Shown in pieces: positions 1-7,941 of a stretch of 38,829 bases of DNA. Source of the stretch: Actinomycetota bacterium (GTDB lineage Bacteria > Actinomycetota > Thermoleophilia > Gaiellales > Gaiellaceae). Below the pieces are notes generated by a model. That model did no database searches. It saw only the letters and a list, made by a program, of their open reading frames with translations, and was not told where the DNA came from. Position numbers and translations under genes: made by a program. The stretch spans positions 1-38,829 of the forward strand of contig VAWW01000083.1 of the NCBI GenBank assembly GCA_005884575.1, read 5' to 3'. Within the stretch, counting starts at the first letter, position 1. Each line of letters opens with the position of its first letter.

Positions 1-768
1 GTCGCCGCGCAGAACTTCGCCGTCCCCACGACCGGCGGCGAGATCCTCGCCTTCAGCGATGCAAACGCGACCTGGGCGCCGGACGCGCTTCGCAAGCTCG
101 TCCGCAGCTTCGCCGATCCTCAAGTCGCCTACGTCTGCGGCCGGCTGAGGCTCGAGGCCCCGGACGGCTCGAACCGCGAGGGCGCGTACTGGCGCTTCGA
201 GCTCGCGCTGCGCGCTGCCGAGTCGCGCCTCCACTCCGTCACAGGCGGCAACGGGTCGATCTACGCCGTACGCCGCGCCGACTACGTCGACGTCGACCCA
301 CGCTTCGGACACGACCTCGCGTTTCCGTACCTGATGGTGCAGCGCGGCAGACGCGCCGTCTACGAGCCGGAGGCGGTCGCGTACGAGAAGCCGACGCCGA
401 CGAACGAGACCGAATACCGGCGCAAGGTGCGGATGTTCGAGCACTGCTGGCTGATCACGCTGCGCGGCCGGATGCTGCGCCGCCTCGGCCCGGTGTACCT
501 CGTCGAGATCGTCTCGCACCGCCACCTGCGCTACGCGAGCGGCGTGCTCCATCTCGTCCTGCTGGGGACGAACATCGCGCTCGTCGGCGAGGGGGTCGTG
601 TACCAGGTGCTGCTCGGCTGCCAGCTCGGCCTGCTCGCCGCGGCCGCGGCCGGCGTCGGGATCGCGCGCTACTACGTCCTCGTCACCTGGGCGACAGTCG
701 TGTCGCTCGTCAACTATCTGCGTCGCGGCGTCCCCGCGACCTGGGAAGCGGCCGAGGGGACGCGCTGA
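1..768 (+). CDS. Family 2 glycosyltransferase, 3' part (5' end outside window)
   Basis: The frame is open from base 1 and the visible 255 residues end at TGA 766-768. The protein starts inside the GT-A catalytic domain: FSDANATW (around residues 18-25) is the metal/nucleotide-binding acidic motif, followed by SVTGGNGSIYAVRR (around 79-92), a typical acceptor-side block of GT2 enzymes, and the QRGRRAVYEPEA segment. The last third is hydrophobic (about residues 170-240, two or three membrane segments), so the enzyme is membrane-attached with a cytoplasmic catalytic domain. It probably adds a sugar to a lipid-linked polysaccharide intermediate; the donor cannot be read from sequence. The stop overlaps the putative start of the next gene, suggesting translational coupling. 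The family call is firm, the substrate unknown. Confidence 0.9.
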   Translation, partial: VAAQNFAVPTTGGEILAFSDANATWAPDALRKLVRSFADPQVAYVCGRLRLEAPDGSNREGAYWRFELALRAAESRLHSVTGGNGSIYAVRRADYVDVDPRFGHDLAFPYLMVQRGRRAVYEPEAVAYEKPTPTNETEYRRKVRMFEHCWLITLRGRMLRRLGPVYLVEIVSHRHLRYASGVLHLVLLGTNIALVGEGVVYQVLLGCQLGLLAAAAAGVGIARYYVLVTWATVVSLVNYLRRGVPATWEAAEGTR

Positions 769-1367
769 ACCGCGCGCTCGACGTCGCGCTCGCCGGCGCC
801 GGGCTCGCGGTGACGAGCCCCCTGCTGGCAGGCGCGGCGCTCGCCGTGAAGCTCGCGGACGGCGGGCCTGTCCTCTACCGGCAGACGCGCGTCGGCAAGG
901 ACGGCCGGGACTTCGAGCTCCTGAAGCTGCGGACGATGGTCGTCGGCGCCGAGAAGCACGGCGCCGGCTGGGCGGTCGACCGCGGCGACCCGCGCATCAC
1001 GCGCGTCGGCCGCGTGCTGCGCCTGCTCTCCCTCGACGAGCTGCCGCAACTCTGGAACGTCGTCCGAGGCGACATGAGCGTGATCGGCCCGCGGCCGACG
1101 CTCCGGTACCAGGTCGAGCGCTACGACGAGCGCCAGCGCCGCCGCCTCGACGTGAAGCCAGGGATCACCGGCTGGGCGCAGATCCACGGCCGCGCGACGC
1201 TCCCGTGGGCCGAGCGGATCGAGCTGGACGTCTGGTACGTCGAGCACCGCTCGCCGAAGACCGACCTCCTGATCCTGCTGCGCACGCCGCTCGCCCTCTT
1301 CGGCGGCACCTACAAGGGCGCGCGAGGGGGCTGGACGGAACCGCCTAACACGAGCGCTCCGCCGTGA
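765..1367 (+). CDS. Bacterial sugar transferase (short phosphoglycosyltransferase)
   Basis: This is the catalytic-domain-only form of the monotopic phosphoglycosyltransferase family (PF02397), which moves a sugar phosphate from a UDP-sugar to undecaprenyl phosphate and so starts a repeat unit. Visible features are an N-terminal re-entrant hydrophobic segment (about residues 3-28), GPVLYRQTRVGKDG, KLRTM, the catalytic SLDELPQLWNVVRGDMS with its Asp-Glu pair, IGPRP and PGITGWAQI. About 200 residues is normal for this form. The start is uncertain: CTG at 765 overlaps the upstream stop (CTGA), follows GAGGGG and keeps the family's N-terminal helix. The first ordinary start is GTG 810, which would cut into that helix. 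The 3' end overlaps the convergent gene by 23 bases. A larger enzyme of the same family lies at 36913-38415. Confidence 0.88.
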   Translation: MNRALDVALAGAGLAVTSPLLAGAALAVKLADGGPVLYRQTRVGKDGRDFELLKLRTMVVGAEKHGAGWAVDRGDPRITRVGRVLRLLSLDELPQLWNVVRGDMSVIGPRPTLRYQVERYDERQRRRLDVKPGITGWAQIHGRATLPWAERIELDVWYVEHRSPKTDLLILLRTPLALFGGTYKGARGGWTEPPNTSAPP

Positions 1368-1848
1368 CCTGGACGAGCAGCTTGCCCCACTCCGACAGCC
1401 ACGCGATCGGCACGTCGCTCCACGGATAGCTCGCGCCGATCATCCGCAGGCGGCCGTGATAGCACCGCTCGATGAGCATCCCGGCGCGGAAGACGTGGTA
1501 GCGGGACGTGACGACGTCGACAGTCCGCCAGCCGTGCTGCCGGGCGAGCCGCGCGATCCCGCGGGCCTCGCCGCGCGTGCTGTACGGGTGCGGGTCGAAG
1601 CAGACGACGCGGAACCCCTGCGACCCGTGCGCGCAGAGCGCGCGCGCCTTCTTCCACTTCGGGTCGAAACCGGTCCCCGAGATCACGAGCAGCGGCGCGA
1701 CATGCTGCCGCATCAGGCGCAGAGCCGGATCGAGCCGCCGGTCACGGCCGCCCGAGAGCACGACGACGGCGTCCGCTCGGCCCGGCGAGTCTGTCGACGG
1801 CCAGACAAAGAGGACGCCGGTCGCGATCAGCCACGCCAGCGCGAGCAT
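1345..1848 (-). CDS. YdcF/ElyC-like (DUF218) membrane-anchored protein
   Basis: The protein shows the DUF218 pattern: one N-terminal membrane segment (MLALAWLIATGVLFVWP), then DAVVVLSGG, LLVISG, an ST..EA motif (YSTRGEARG) and VTSRYHVFRA. E. coli relatives (ElyC, SanA, YdcF) act in envelope and undecaprenyl-lipid homeostasis, but their chemistry is poorly known. The catalytic-type part would face outside the membrane. ATG 1848 is used here. The basic stretch just upstream (LRRRRILLPP) would suit a signal anchor, so CTG 1881 or GTG 1926 could be the real start; the latter would overlap the divergent gene at 1907. The gene converges on the sugar transferase with a 23-base overlap. Family call good, function unknown. 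Confidence 0.75.
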   Translation of the reverse strand: MLALAWLIATGVLFVWPSTDSPGRADAVVVLSGGRDRRLDPALRLMRQHVAPLLVISGTGFDPKWKKARALCAHGSQGFRVVCFDPHPYSTRGEARGIARLARQHGWRTVDVVTSRYHVFRAGMLIERCYHGRLRMIGASYPWSDVPIAWLSEWGKLLVQVTAERSC

Positions 1849-1906
1849 GGCCGGCGGGAGGAGGATTCGGCGGCGGCGCAGGCCGGAGACGGTACCCTCT
1901 GCCGCC

Positions 1907-2896
1907 GTGACCGCGGTCCTCTTCACCTGCGCCGGGCAGCGGGTGGACATCGTCAGCGCCTTTGGCCAGGCCGGCGCGCGCACGATCGCCACGGACGCGA
2001 ACCCGCTCGCGCCCGCGCTCTACCACGCGGACGAGCGCGAGCTCGTGCCGCGCGTCGACGATCCGGCGTACGTCCCGCGGCTGGCCGAGCTCGTTCGCAC
2101 CCACGACGTCGGCCTCGTCGTTCCGCTCACCGACCTCGACCAGGAGCTTCTGGCGAGCTCCCGCGACGCGCTCGCGCCGGCGGTCGTCCTCCTGCCCGAT
2201 CCGGCCGTCTGCGAGGCGCTCGGCGACAAGTGGCTCGCGCATCTGCTGTTCGAGGAGCGCGGGATCGCCTCGCCCCCGACCTGGCTGGCCGGCGAGCTGC
2301 CCGCGGATCCGCCCTATCCGCTGCTCGTCAAGGCCCGCGTCGGCTTCGGCTCGCGCCACATCTACCGCGCCGCGAACCGCGAGGAGCTCGATTTCTTCCT
2401 CAAATTCACGCCCGTCCCGTCGATGGTCCAGTCGGTTTGCCGCGGCGAGGAATTCTCGATCGACGTCTTCTGCGACCTGGACGGCCGCTGCCTGAACGCG
2501 ATCCCGCGCACGATGATCGAGTCGAAGGGCGGGGAGTCGATCAAGGGCAGGACGATCAAGGACTGGGAGCTGATCGAGGTCGGCCGCTCGGTCGCCGAGA
2601 CGCTCCGGCTGGTCGGCCCGGCGAACATCCAATGCTTCCGAGAGCCAGACGGGACGCATCCGATCACAGATATCAACCCGCGCTTCGGGGGGGCCTTCCC
2701 GCTGCCGACGGCGGCCGGCTCCCGCTATCCGGAGCTCGCGATCGCGATCGCCAACGGGGAGCGGCCGGAGCCGCGGGTCGGCGAGTTCCGCGAGGGCGTG
2801 GTCATGACTCGCTTTTTCTCGCATCTCACGCTGGCCGCCGGTTCCGGCGGTACTCTCGAACCGTTCTCCGAAGACCTCCCCGAGCCGATCGTCTAG
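1907..2896 (+). CDS. ATP-grasp domain protein (carboxylate-amine ligase type)
   Basis: The 329-residue protein has an ATP-grasp fold like the PylC/CarB-large-chain group. A pre-ATP-grasp Rossmann-like part starts at FTCAGQRVDIVSAFGQAG, then comes PYPLLVKARVGFGS with the ATP-binding Lys, then VQSVCRGEEFSIDVFCD. ITDINPRFGG carries the metal-binding Asn/Arg cluster. Such enzymes activate a carboxylate as acyl phosphate and join it to an amine or thiol. In a polysaccharide locus a plausible role is attaching an amino acid to a sugar carboxylate or amine, which is inference. GTG 1907 gives a start directly at the first beta strand. The gene is the first of a run of co-directional genes to 10669 and is separated from the divergent gene by about 58 bp. 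Confidence 0.85.
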   Translation: MTAVLFTCAGQRVDIVSAFGQAGARTIATDANPLAPALYHADERELVPRVDDPAYVPRLAELVRTHDVGLVVPLTDLDQELLASSRDALAPAVVLLPDPAVCEALGDKWLAHLLFEERGIASPPTWLAGELPADPPYPLLVKARVGFGSRHIYRAANREELDFFLKFTPVPSMVQSVCRGEEFSIDVFCDLDGRCLNAIPRTMIESKGGESIKGRTIKDWELIEVGRSVAETLRLVGPANIQCFREPDGTHPITDINPRFGGAFPLPTAAGSRYPELAIAIANGERPEPRVGEFREGVVMTRFFSHLTLAAGSGGTLEPFSEDLPEPIV

Positions 2897-4335
2897 CGGC
2901 CTTCCTCGCGCTCTCGGCGCTCCTCGCAGGTTGCGGGGGTGCTGCCAAGCATGCGGCGCCGCCGCCGGCCAAGCCGGCGAAGCCGCGCGTCCTCGCGTTC
3001 GTCCGGCCGGCGAGGCCCCACAAGCGCGCAAAGCTCGTGATCACGGTCGTCAACGGCGACACGCACCGTCGCGTCCGGGGTGCGCGCGTGACGCTCTGGC
3101 GCCGCCACGACCTGACCGACCGGCACGGCGTCGCCGTGATCCGGGTCCCGTGGCGCCGCCCGCTCCACGTCTCGGTGCGCGCCCGAGGCTACTCGGGGCG
3201 TTCGGTCTACGAGGAGTTCCAGGCCTACCGGAAGGTGACGATCCGGATCTACCGGCCGGAGCTGCAGTGGCCGGTCTACGGCGCGAGCGCGAAGCGGACG
3301 CAGGCGCAGACGCACATTGCGCTGCGGCCGCCGTTCAAGGCCGTCTGGAGCACCGCAGTGGGCGGGCTGATCGAGTTCCCCGCCGTCGTCTGGAACGGCA
3401 ACGCGTACATCGGCAACGCGCGTGGGACGATCCGTGCGCTCTCGATGCGCAACGGCGCGGTGCGCTGGCGGCACGACACGCCGCACGGGAAGATGGCCTC
3501 GTCGCCCGCGATCGTCGGAAACGACGTCCTCTATCACGGGATGAACGGCGCCGTCTACGTCCTCGATCGCGCGACGGGCAAGCTGCTCTGGCACCGCTAC
3601 GTCGGCTCGCCGATCGAGTCGTCGCCGCTCGTCCGGCACGGCGTCGACTTCTTCGGCGCGTGGGACGGCCGTCTGTACGCGCTCGACCTGCGGACACGCA
3701 GGCTGCGCTGGGTGCGGAACCTCGGCGCGAAGATCACCTCGAGCGCGGCGATCGCAGGCAGTCGCCTGTTCATCGGCGACTACGCGGGGCGGATCTGGGC
3801 GCTCGACCCGCGCACCGGCCGCACGCGTTGGGTGCGGAGCGTCAACGGGCGCGTGTACGGGACGCCGGCGGTGCTGGACGGGCGCGTCTTCGTTCCGTCG
3901 TCGACGGGGAACTCGATGACGGCGTTCTCCACGACCGGCCGCTACCTGTGGCGCGTCAACACGGGTGCGTACGTCTACTCGTCGCCGGCGGCGTGGGGCG
4001 GGCGCGTGTTCTTCGGCTCGTACAACGGCGTCTTCTACAGCGTGTCGGCGCGCAACGGACGCGTTCTGTGGCAGATCGGAACGGGCGGGCCGATCTCCGG
4101 CGCGGCCGTCGTCGTCGACGGCGTCGCGTACGCCGGCAGCTTCGCGCACCGGATCTACGGCGTCGACGCGCGCAGCGGGCGCGTCCTCGTCCGCTTCCCA
4201 CACGGCCACTACGTGCCGGTGTCCGGAAACGGCGGCCGGCTGCTCTTCCACGGCTACGGCGCGCTCTTCGGGATGGAGCCTCAGATGCGCCACCACAGGC
4301 ACCACAAGCGGCACCACGTGCGAAAAGTTCGCTGA
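2857..4335 (+). CDS. Beta-propeller (PQQ-repeat type) lipoprotein with N-terminal carboxypeptidase-regulatory-like domain; start codon unclear
   Basis: The coding frame is clear: a hydrophobic signal ending in the lipobox LLAGC (Cys codon 2932-2934), an Ala/Pro/Lys linker, a regulatory-like beta domain (LVITVVNGDTHRRVRGARV), then at least six PQQ-type blades with recurring patterns such as LDRATGKLLW, LDLRTRRLRW and LDPRTGRTRW. It ends in a His/Arg-rich tail. It is probably anchored outside the membrane as a scaffold or binding protein, similar in fold to BamB; no enzyme function is visible. Oddly, no ATG, GTG, TTG or CTG lies in frame from about 2640 to the lipobox. The first ordinary in-frame start, GTG 3037, would remove the whole signal. 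The start given (2857) only marks a sensible N-region. It has a paralogue at 6694. Confidence 0.75.
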   Translation, partial: RTVLRRPPRADRLAAFLALSALLAGCGGAAKHAAPPPAKPAKPRVLAFVRPARPHKRAKLVITVVNGDTHRRVRGARVTLWRRHDLTDRHGVAVIRVPWRRPLHVSVRARGYSGRSVYEEFQAYRKVTIRIYRPELQWPVYGASAKRTQAQTHIALRPPFKAVWSTAVGGLIEFPAVVWNGNAYIGNARGTIRALSMRNGAVRWRHDTPHGKMASSPAIVGNDVLYHGMNGAVYVLDRATGKLLWHRYVGSPIESSPLVRHGVDFFGAWDGRLYALDLRTRRLRWVRNLGAKITSSAAIAGSRLFIGDYAGRIWALDPRTGRTRWVRSVNGRVYGTPAVLDGRVFVPSSTGNSMTAFSTTGRYLWRVNTGAYVYSSPAAWGGRVFFGSYNGVFYSVSARNGRVLWQIGTGGPISGAAVVVDGVAYAGSFAHRIYGVDARSGRVLVRFPHGHYVPVSGNGGRLLFHGYGALFGMEPQMRHHRHHKRHHVRKVR

Positions 4336-4353
4336 GCAGGCACTCTTAGGTCG

Positions 4354-5949
4354 ATGCTGCGCCGCCGCCACAGCATCGCGGTCCTCCTCGGGGTCGTGGC
4401 GCTCGCCGTGCCGAGCCTCGCTGCGGCGACCCCGAAATCCGACTCGATCCGCATCCGCAAGGGCCTGACGCTCGCGCAGAAACGGCATTGGCTCAAGCCC
4501 GCTGACACGGCGCGCTACCGCTCCGCCGTCGCGCTCGGTCTGCTCGACACGACCGCGTTGCCGAAGGCACGCGTCGCCGTGATCGGCTCGCTGCTCCACG
4601 AGATCGGCGCGCAGTCGGGGTCGTACACCGCGCCGAGAGCGCTCGCGCTCTTCTCGATGCTCGAGACGAATCTGACGTACATGGAGACGCACGTCCTGCC
4701 GAAGAGCAGGATCGACATCGCCGGCGACGACGGTGTCGTCTATCGCTGGTTCGGCCCACAGGGGTTCCAGTTCCACCCACTCGCGAACTTCGGCGCGCTG
4801 AACGCAGCGATCGCGGCGAACGACACCGACGCGATTCGCGGGCTCGCGACAGCGCTCGTCGCGCGCGGCGTGCCGCGCGGGGCGGCGCTGCGCTGGGAGT
4901 ACTACTTCCCGTTCGGCGGCGGCCGCCCGCCGTGGACGTCCGGGATGGCGCAGGCCGTCGCCGCGCAGTCGCTGAGCCGGGCCGGCGCGGTCGTCGGCGA
5001 CGTGACGCTGACGCAGGCCGCGACGAAGTCGTTCGCCGCCGTCCCGGGCCCGCTCGTCCAGCAGCTCGCCGAGGGGCCCTGGATCAAGCTCTACAGCTTC
5101 GACCGGCTCGTGGTGCTGAACGCGCAGCTGCAGGCGATCCTCTCGCTCGAGGACTACGCGGCGGCGACGAACGATCCGAACGCCTCCGCGCTCGCGGCCG
5201 CGATGACCGTCGCAGCCCAGACGTTGCTGCCGCAGTTCGACACCGGCTCGTGGTCGCTCTACGCCCTGGGCGGAGTCGAGGCGCCGCTCGAGTATCAGCG
5301 GCTCGTCACGCAGCAGCTGCTGAAGCTCGCGCAGCGGACCCAGGATCCGGTGTGGCAGTCGGCGGCCTCGCGCTTCTACGCCTACACGCGGCAGCCGCCG
5401 ACGGTCGACGTGGCGCCCGCCGACGCGCCGATCCCGGTCTATCCGCAGCCGGCGGACGGCTACCTCGACACGGCGCCGGTCTCGTTCACGCTCTCGAAGA
5501 AGTCGCGCGTGACGCTGAGCGCCGGCGGCAAGACGGTCACGGCGACGCTGAACCGTGGCCCGCAGACGCTCGTCTGGAAGCCCGGCGATCTCCAGCCGGG
5601 CACGTACACAGGACAGCTGACAGCTGTCGACCTCGCCGGCAACCGGACGACGGTGCCGCTGCCGCAGCCGTTCGTCGTCGCCTTCGACACCGAGCCGCCG
5701 CAGCTGCAAGGCTCGTACGCGGACGGCGTCGTCTCCTGGCAGGGCGTCGATCCGGGTACGCCGAAGCTGCAGCTGCGCATCGACCTGCAGGGCGGCGCCG
5801 GCCCGCAGACGGTCGACCTCGGCTCCCACTCGGTGAGCGGCACGGCGAACGTGACACTGCCGTCGGGCACCTGGCAGGCGACGCTGACTGCGACGAACAC
5901 GGCCGGCAAGAGCACGACGATCGACCTGGGAACGATTGTGGTGCCGTAG
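4354..5949 (+). CDS. Secreted D-glucuronyl C5-epimerase-like protein with Ig-like C-terminus
   Basis: ATG 4354 opens a 531-residue protein with a clear Sec signal (MLRRRHSIAVLLGVVALAV..SLAAA). The middle resembles the C-terminal catalytic domain of D-glucuronyl C5-epimerases (PF06662). Visible blocks are VVYRWFGPQGFQFHPLANFG, GGRPPWTSGMAQAVAAQSL (about 190-208), WIKLYSFDRLVVLNAQLQAI (about 244-263) and QFDTGSWSLYAL (about 293-304), all rich in the family's aromatic residues. In animals and some bacteria these enzymes turn D-glucuronate within a polymer into L-iduronate. A FlgD-like Ig domain follows (LQPGTYTGQLTAVDLAGN, about 410-427), then another beta-rich segment. It lies 18 bases after the propeller lipoprotein and 14 bases inside the next gene. 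Fold assignment is good; activity on glucuronate is inferred. Confidence 0.78.
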   Translation: MLRRRHSIAVLLGVVALAVPSLAAATPKSDSIRIRKGLTLAQKRHWLKPADTARYRSAVALGLLDTTALPKARVAVIGSLLHEIGAQSGSYTAPRALALFSMLETNLTYMETHVLPKSRIDIAGDDGVVYRWFGPQGFQFHPLANFGALNAAIAANDTDAIRGLATALVARGVPRGAALRWEYYFPFGGGRPPWTSGMAQAVAAQSLSRAGAVVGDVTLTQAATKSFAAVPGPLVQQLAEGPWIKLYSFDRLVVLNAQLQAILSLEDYAAATNDPNASALAAAMTVAAQTLLPQFDTGSWSLYALGGVEAPLEYQRLVTQQLLKLAQRTQDPVWQSAASRFYAYTRQPPTVDVAPADAPIPVYPQPADGYLDTAPVSFTLSKKSRVTLSAGGKTVTATLNRGPQTLVWKPGDLQPGTYTGQLTAVDLAGNRTTVPLPQPFVVAFDTEPPQLQGSYADGVVSWQGVDPGTPKLQLRIDLQGGAGPQTVDLGSHSVSGTANVTLPSGTWQATLTATNTAGKSTTIDLGTIVVP

Positions 5950-6697
5950 CCTTGCGCTGGTGCTGACGACCTTCGTCCTCGCGGCGATCATCGGCGCGTT
6001 TCCTCCCGCCGCGCCGGACCGGCGGCCCGTCCCGATCCTCATGTACCACGTGATCGCAGCGCCCCCGGCAGGCGCGCGTTACCCGGGGCTCTACGTGCGG
6101 CCCGCTGAGTTCGCCGGCGAGATGCAGTGGCTTGCGCGGAACGGCTACCGCGCAGTCACGCTCGAGCGCGCCTGGAACGCATGGCACGGCCTCGGCCGGC
6201 TGCCGCGTCGCCCGGTCGTGCTGACGTTCGACGACGGCTATCGCAGCGACTTCACGAACGCGCTTCCGATCCTCCGCCGGCTGCGCTGGCCCGGGGTGCT
6301 GAACCTCGAGGTCGCGAACACGCGGCCGGTGTGGGGGACGCGGCCGGGCGAGGTGGAGGCTCTCGTCGACGCGCACTGGGAGATCGACGCGCACACGCTC
6401 ACCCATCCCGACCTGACGCGGCTCTCGCTCGCGGCGGTCTGGCGGCAGGTCGACGGTTCGCGACTGGCGATCCGCCGCGAGTTCCACGTGCCCGTGGAGT
6501 TCTTCGCCTACCCGTCGGGACGCTTCGACCGTGAGGTCGAGAAGCTTGTCCGGCGTGCCGGCTTCGACGCCGCGACGACCACGGTCGAGGGGCTCGCGCG
6601 ACCGTCCGGCGACCCATACGCACTCGACCGCGTGCGCGTCAGCGGCGGGGTCGGCGTGCTGGGGCTTGCGGCAACCCTGCGTGCGCTGCACGCGTGA
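5936..6697 (+). CDS. NodB-type polysaccharide deacetylase, exported
   Basis: This 253-residue protein has an N-terminal hydrophobic signal or anchor (LALVLTTFVLAAIIGAF), then MYHVI, TFDDGYRSD with the Asp-Asp pair at 99-100, and HTLTHPDL with the metal-ligand His residues at 153 and 157. FAYPSGRFD follows. These are the main motifs of carbohydrate esterase family 4 (PF01522), which removes N- or O-acetyl groups from sugar polymers using a divalent metal. The start is TTG 5936, overlapping the upstream gene by 14 bases; GTG 5960 is possible but would clip the signal. It sits between the C5-epimerase-like gene and a propeller, so extracellular tailoring of the same polymer is the likely role. 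Confidence 0.88.
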   Translation: MWCRSLALVLTTFVLAAIIGAFPPAAPDRRPVPILMYHVIAAPPAGARYPGLYVRPAEFAGEMQWLARNGYRAVTLERAWNAWHGLGRLPRRPVVLTFDDGYRSDFTNALPILRRLRWPGVLNLEVANTRPVWGTRPGEVEALVDAHWEIDAHTLTHPDLTRLSLAAVWRQVDGSRLAIRREFHVPVEFFAYPSGRFDREVEKLVRRAGFDAATTTVEGLARPSGDPYALDRVRVSGGVGVLGLAATLRALHA

Positions 6698-7941
6698 AGC
6701 GTGTCCTCCTGATCCTCGCCGCGCTCATCGCGCTCGTGGGCGGCGCACTCGCCGCGTTCGTCCTCTACCGGCAGCACCAGGGACGCGACGTCCGCGGGTC
6801 GTCGACGGTCGAGTACGTGACGACGTTCGCGCCGCCGCCGCTGCCGAAGCCGGTCGCAGCGAAGATCCCGTGGCCGACGTACGGCCTCGTCCCCGAGCGG
6901 ACGCGTGACGCGGCCGGACTCGGTCTTCGCCCGCCGTACCGCCGGCTGTGGACGTACCACGCCGGCAGCCTCATCGAGTTCCCGCCGGCGATCGGCTACA
7001 GGCGCCTCTACTTCGCGACGAACGCGGGGAACTTCTACGCGGTCAACGCCGAGACGGGGAAGCGCGCCTGGCGGTTCCGCTCGCACCGCTGCGTCGCGGC
7101 GGCGCCGGCGATCCACGACGCCGTCGTCTTCGAGGCGTTCATGAACCGGCCGCCGTGCAACGCGAGCGGCGGTCACGGACTCGACGGCGAGGTGATCGCG
7201 TTCTCCGTCGGCTTCGGGAAGATCCGCTGGCGCACCCGGATCGGGCCGACGGAGAGCTCGCCGCTCGTCGCCCACGGCCGCGTCTACGTCGGCGACTGGC
7301 GCGGCAAGGTCTACGCGCTCGACGAGCAGACCGGGAAGATCGTCTGGAGCTTCAGGACCGGCGGCAAGGTCAAGGGCGCCGCGGCGCTCTCGGGCAACCG
7401 GCTCTTCGTCGGCTCCTACGACGGCCACCTCTACTGCCTCGCGGCCGATTCGGGCAAGCAGATCTGGCGCGCCTCGTCGCAGCCGCGGCTCGGCCACGGC
7501 GGCCGGTTCTACTCCACTCCGGCGGTGGCGTACGGCCGCGTCTACGTGGGCGCGACCGACGGGAAGATGTACTCCTTCGGGGCGCACAGCGGGACGCTCC
7601 GCTGGAGCCACCACACCGGCGGGTACGTCTACGCCTCCCCGGCGGTCTGGAAGGGCCTCGTCCTCGCCGGCTCCTACGACAAGAGCTTCTACGCCTTCGA
7701 CGCGGCGACGGGAGACATCCGGTGGAAGTTCCGCGCGAACGGGCCGATCTCGGGCTCCGGGACGGTCGTCGACGGGGTGGTGTACTTCGCCACGCTGCGC
7801 CGTAAGACGTACGCAGTGGCCGCCGCTTCGGGCAAGCTGCTCTGGACGTACCCCGACGGGAAGTACACGCCGGCGGTCGCGGACTCGCACCGCCTCTACC
7901 TCGTCGGCTACGGCCAGGTCTACGGAATGGCGGAGCGATGA
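6694..7941 (+). CDS. Membrane-anchored PQQ-repeat beta-propeller protein
   Basis: GTG 6694 overlaps the upstream TGA (GTGA). An N-terminal membrane segment (VLLILAALIALVGGALAAFVLY) anchors a propeller of about 350 residues whose blades show the PQQ-repeat pattern (VNAETGKRAWRF, LDEQTGKIVWSF, LAADSGKQIWRA, FDAATGDIRWKF). The opening WPTYGLVPERTR..LRPPYRRLW..SLIEFPPA matches the first propeller of the lipoprotein at 2857 (WPVYGASAKRTQ..LRPPFKAVW..LIEFPAV), so the two are paralogues. This copy lacks the lipobox and the regulatory-like domain. It has two Cys (HRCVAA and RPPCNAS) that could form a disulfide. No catalytic residues can be named; a scaffold or polymer-binding role outside the cell is inferred. 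Confidence 0.85.
   Translation: MKRVLLILAALIALVGGALAAFVLYRQHQGRDVRGSSTVEYVTTFAPPPLPKPVAAKIPWPTYGLVPERTRDAAGLGLRPPYRRLWTYHAGSLIEFPPAIGYRRLYFATNAGNFYAVNAETGKRAWRFRSHRCVAAAPAIHDAVVFEAFMNRPPCNASGGHGLDGEVIAFSVGFGKIRWRTRIGPTESSPLVAHGRVYVGDWRGKVYALDEQTGKIVWSFRTGGKVKGAAALSGNRLFVGSYDGHLYCLAADSGKQIWRASSQPRLGHGGRFYSTPAVAYGRVYVGATDGKMYSFGAHSGTLRWSHHTGGYVYASPAVWKGLVLAGSYDKSFYAFDAATGDIRWKFRANGPISGSGTVVDGVVYFATLRRKTYAVAAASGKLLWTYPDGKYTPAVADSHRLYLVGYGQVYGMAER

Noticed and set aside
2893..6042. Minus-strand open frame of about 1049 codons opposite the propeller and C5-epimerase genes
   Set aside because: It is Arg/Ala/Val/Asp-rich with no domain pattern and mirrors two clearly real plus-strand genes; long antisense frames are expected at this GC content.
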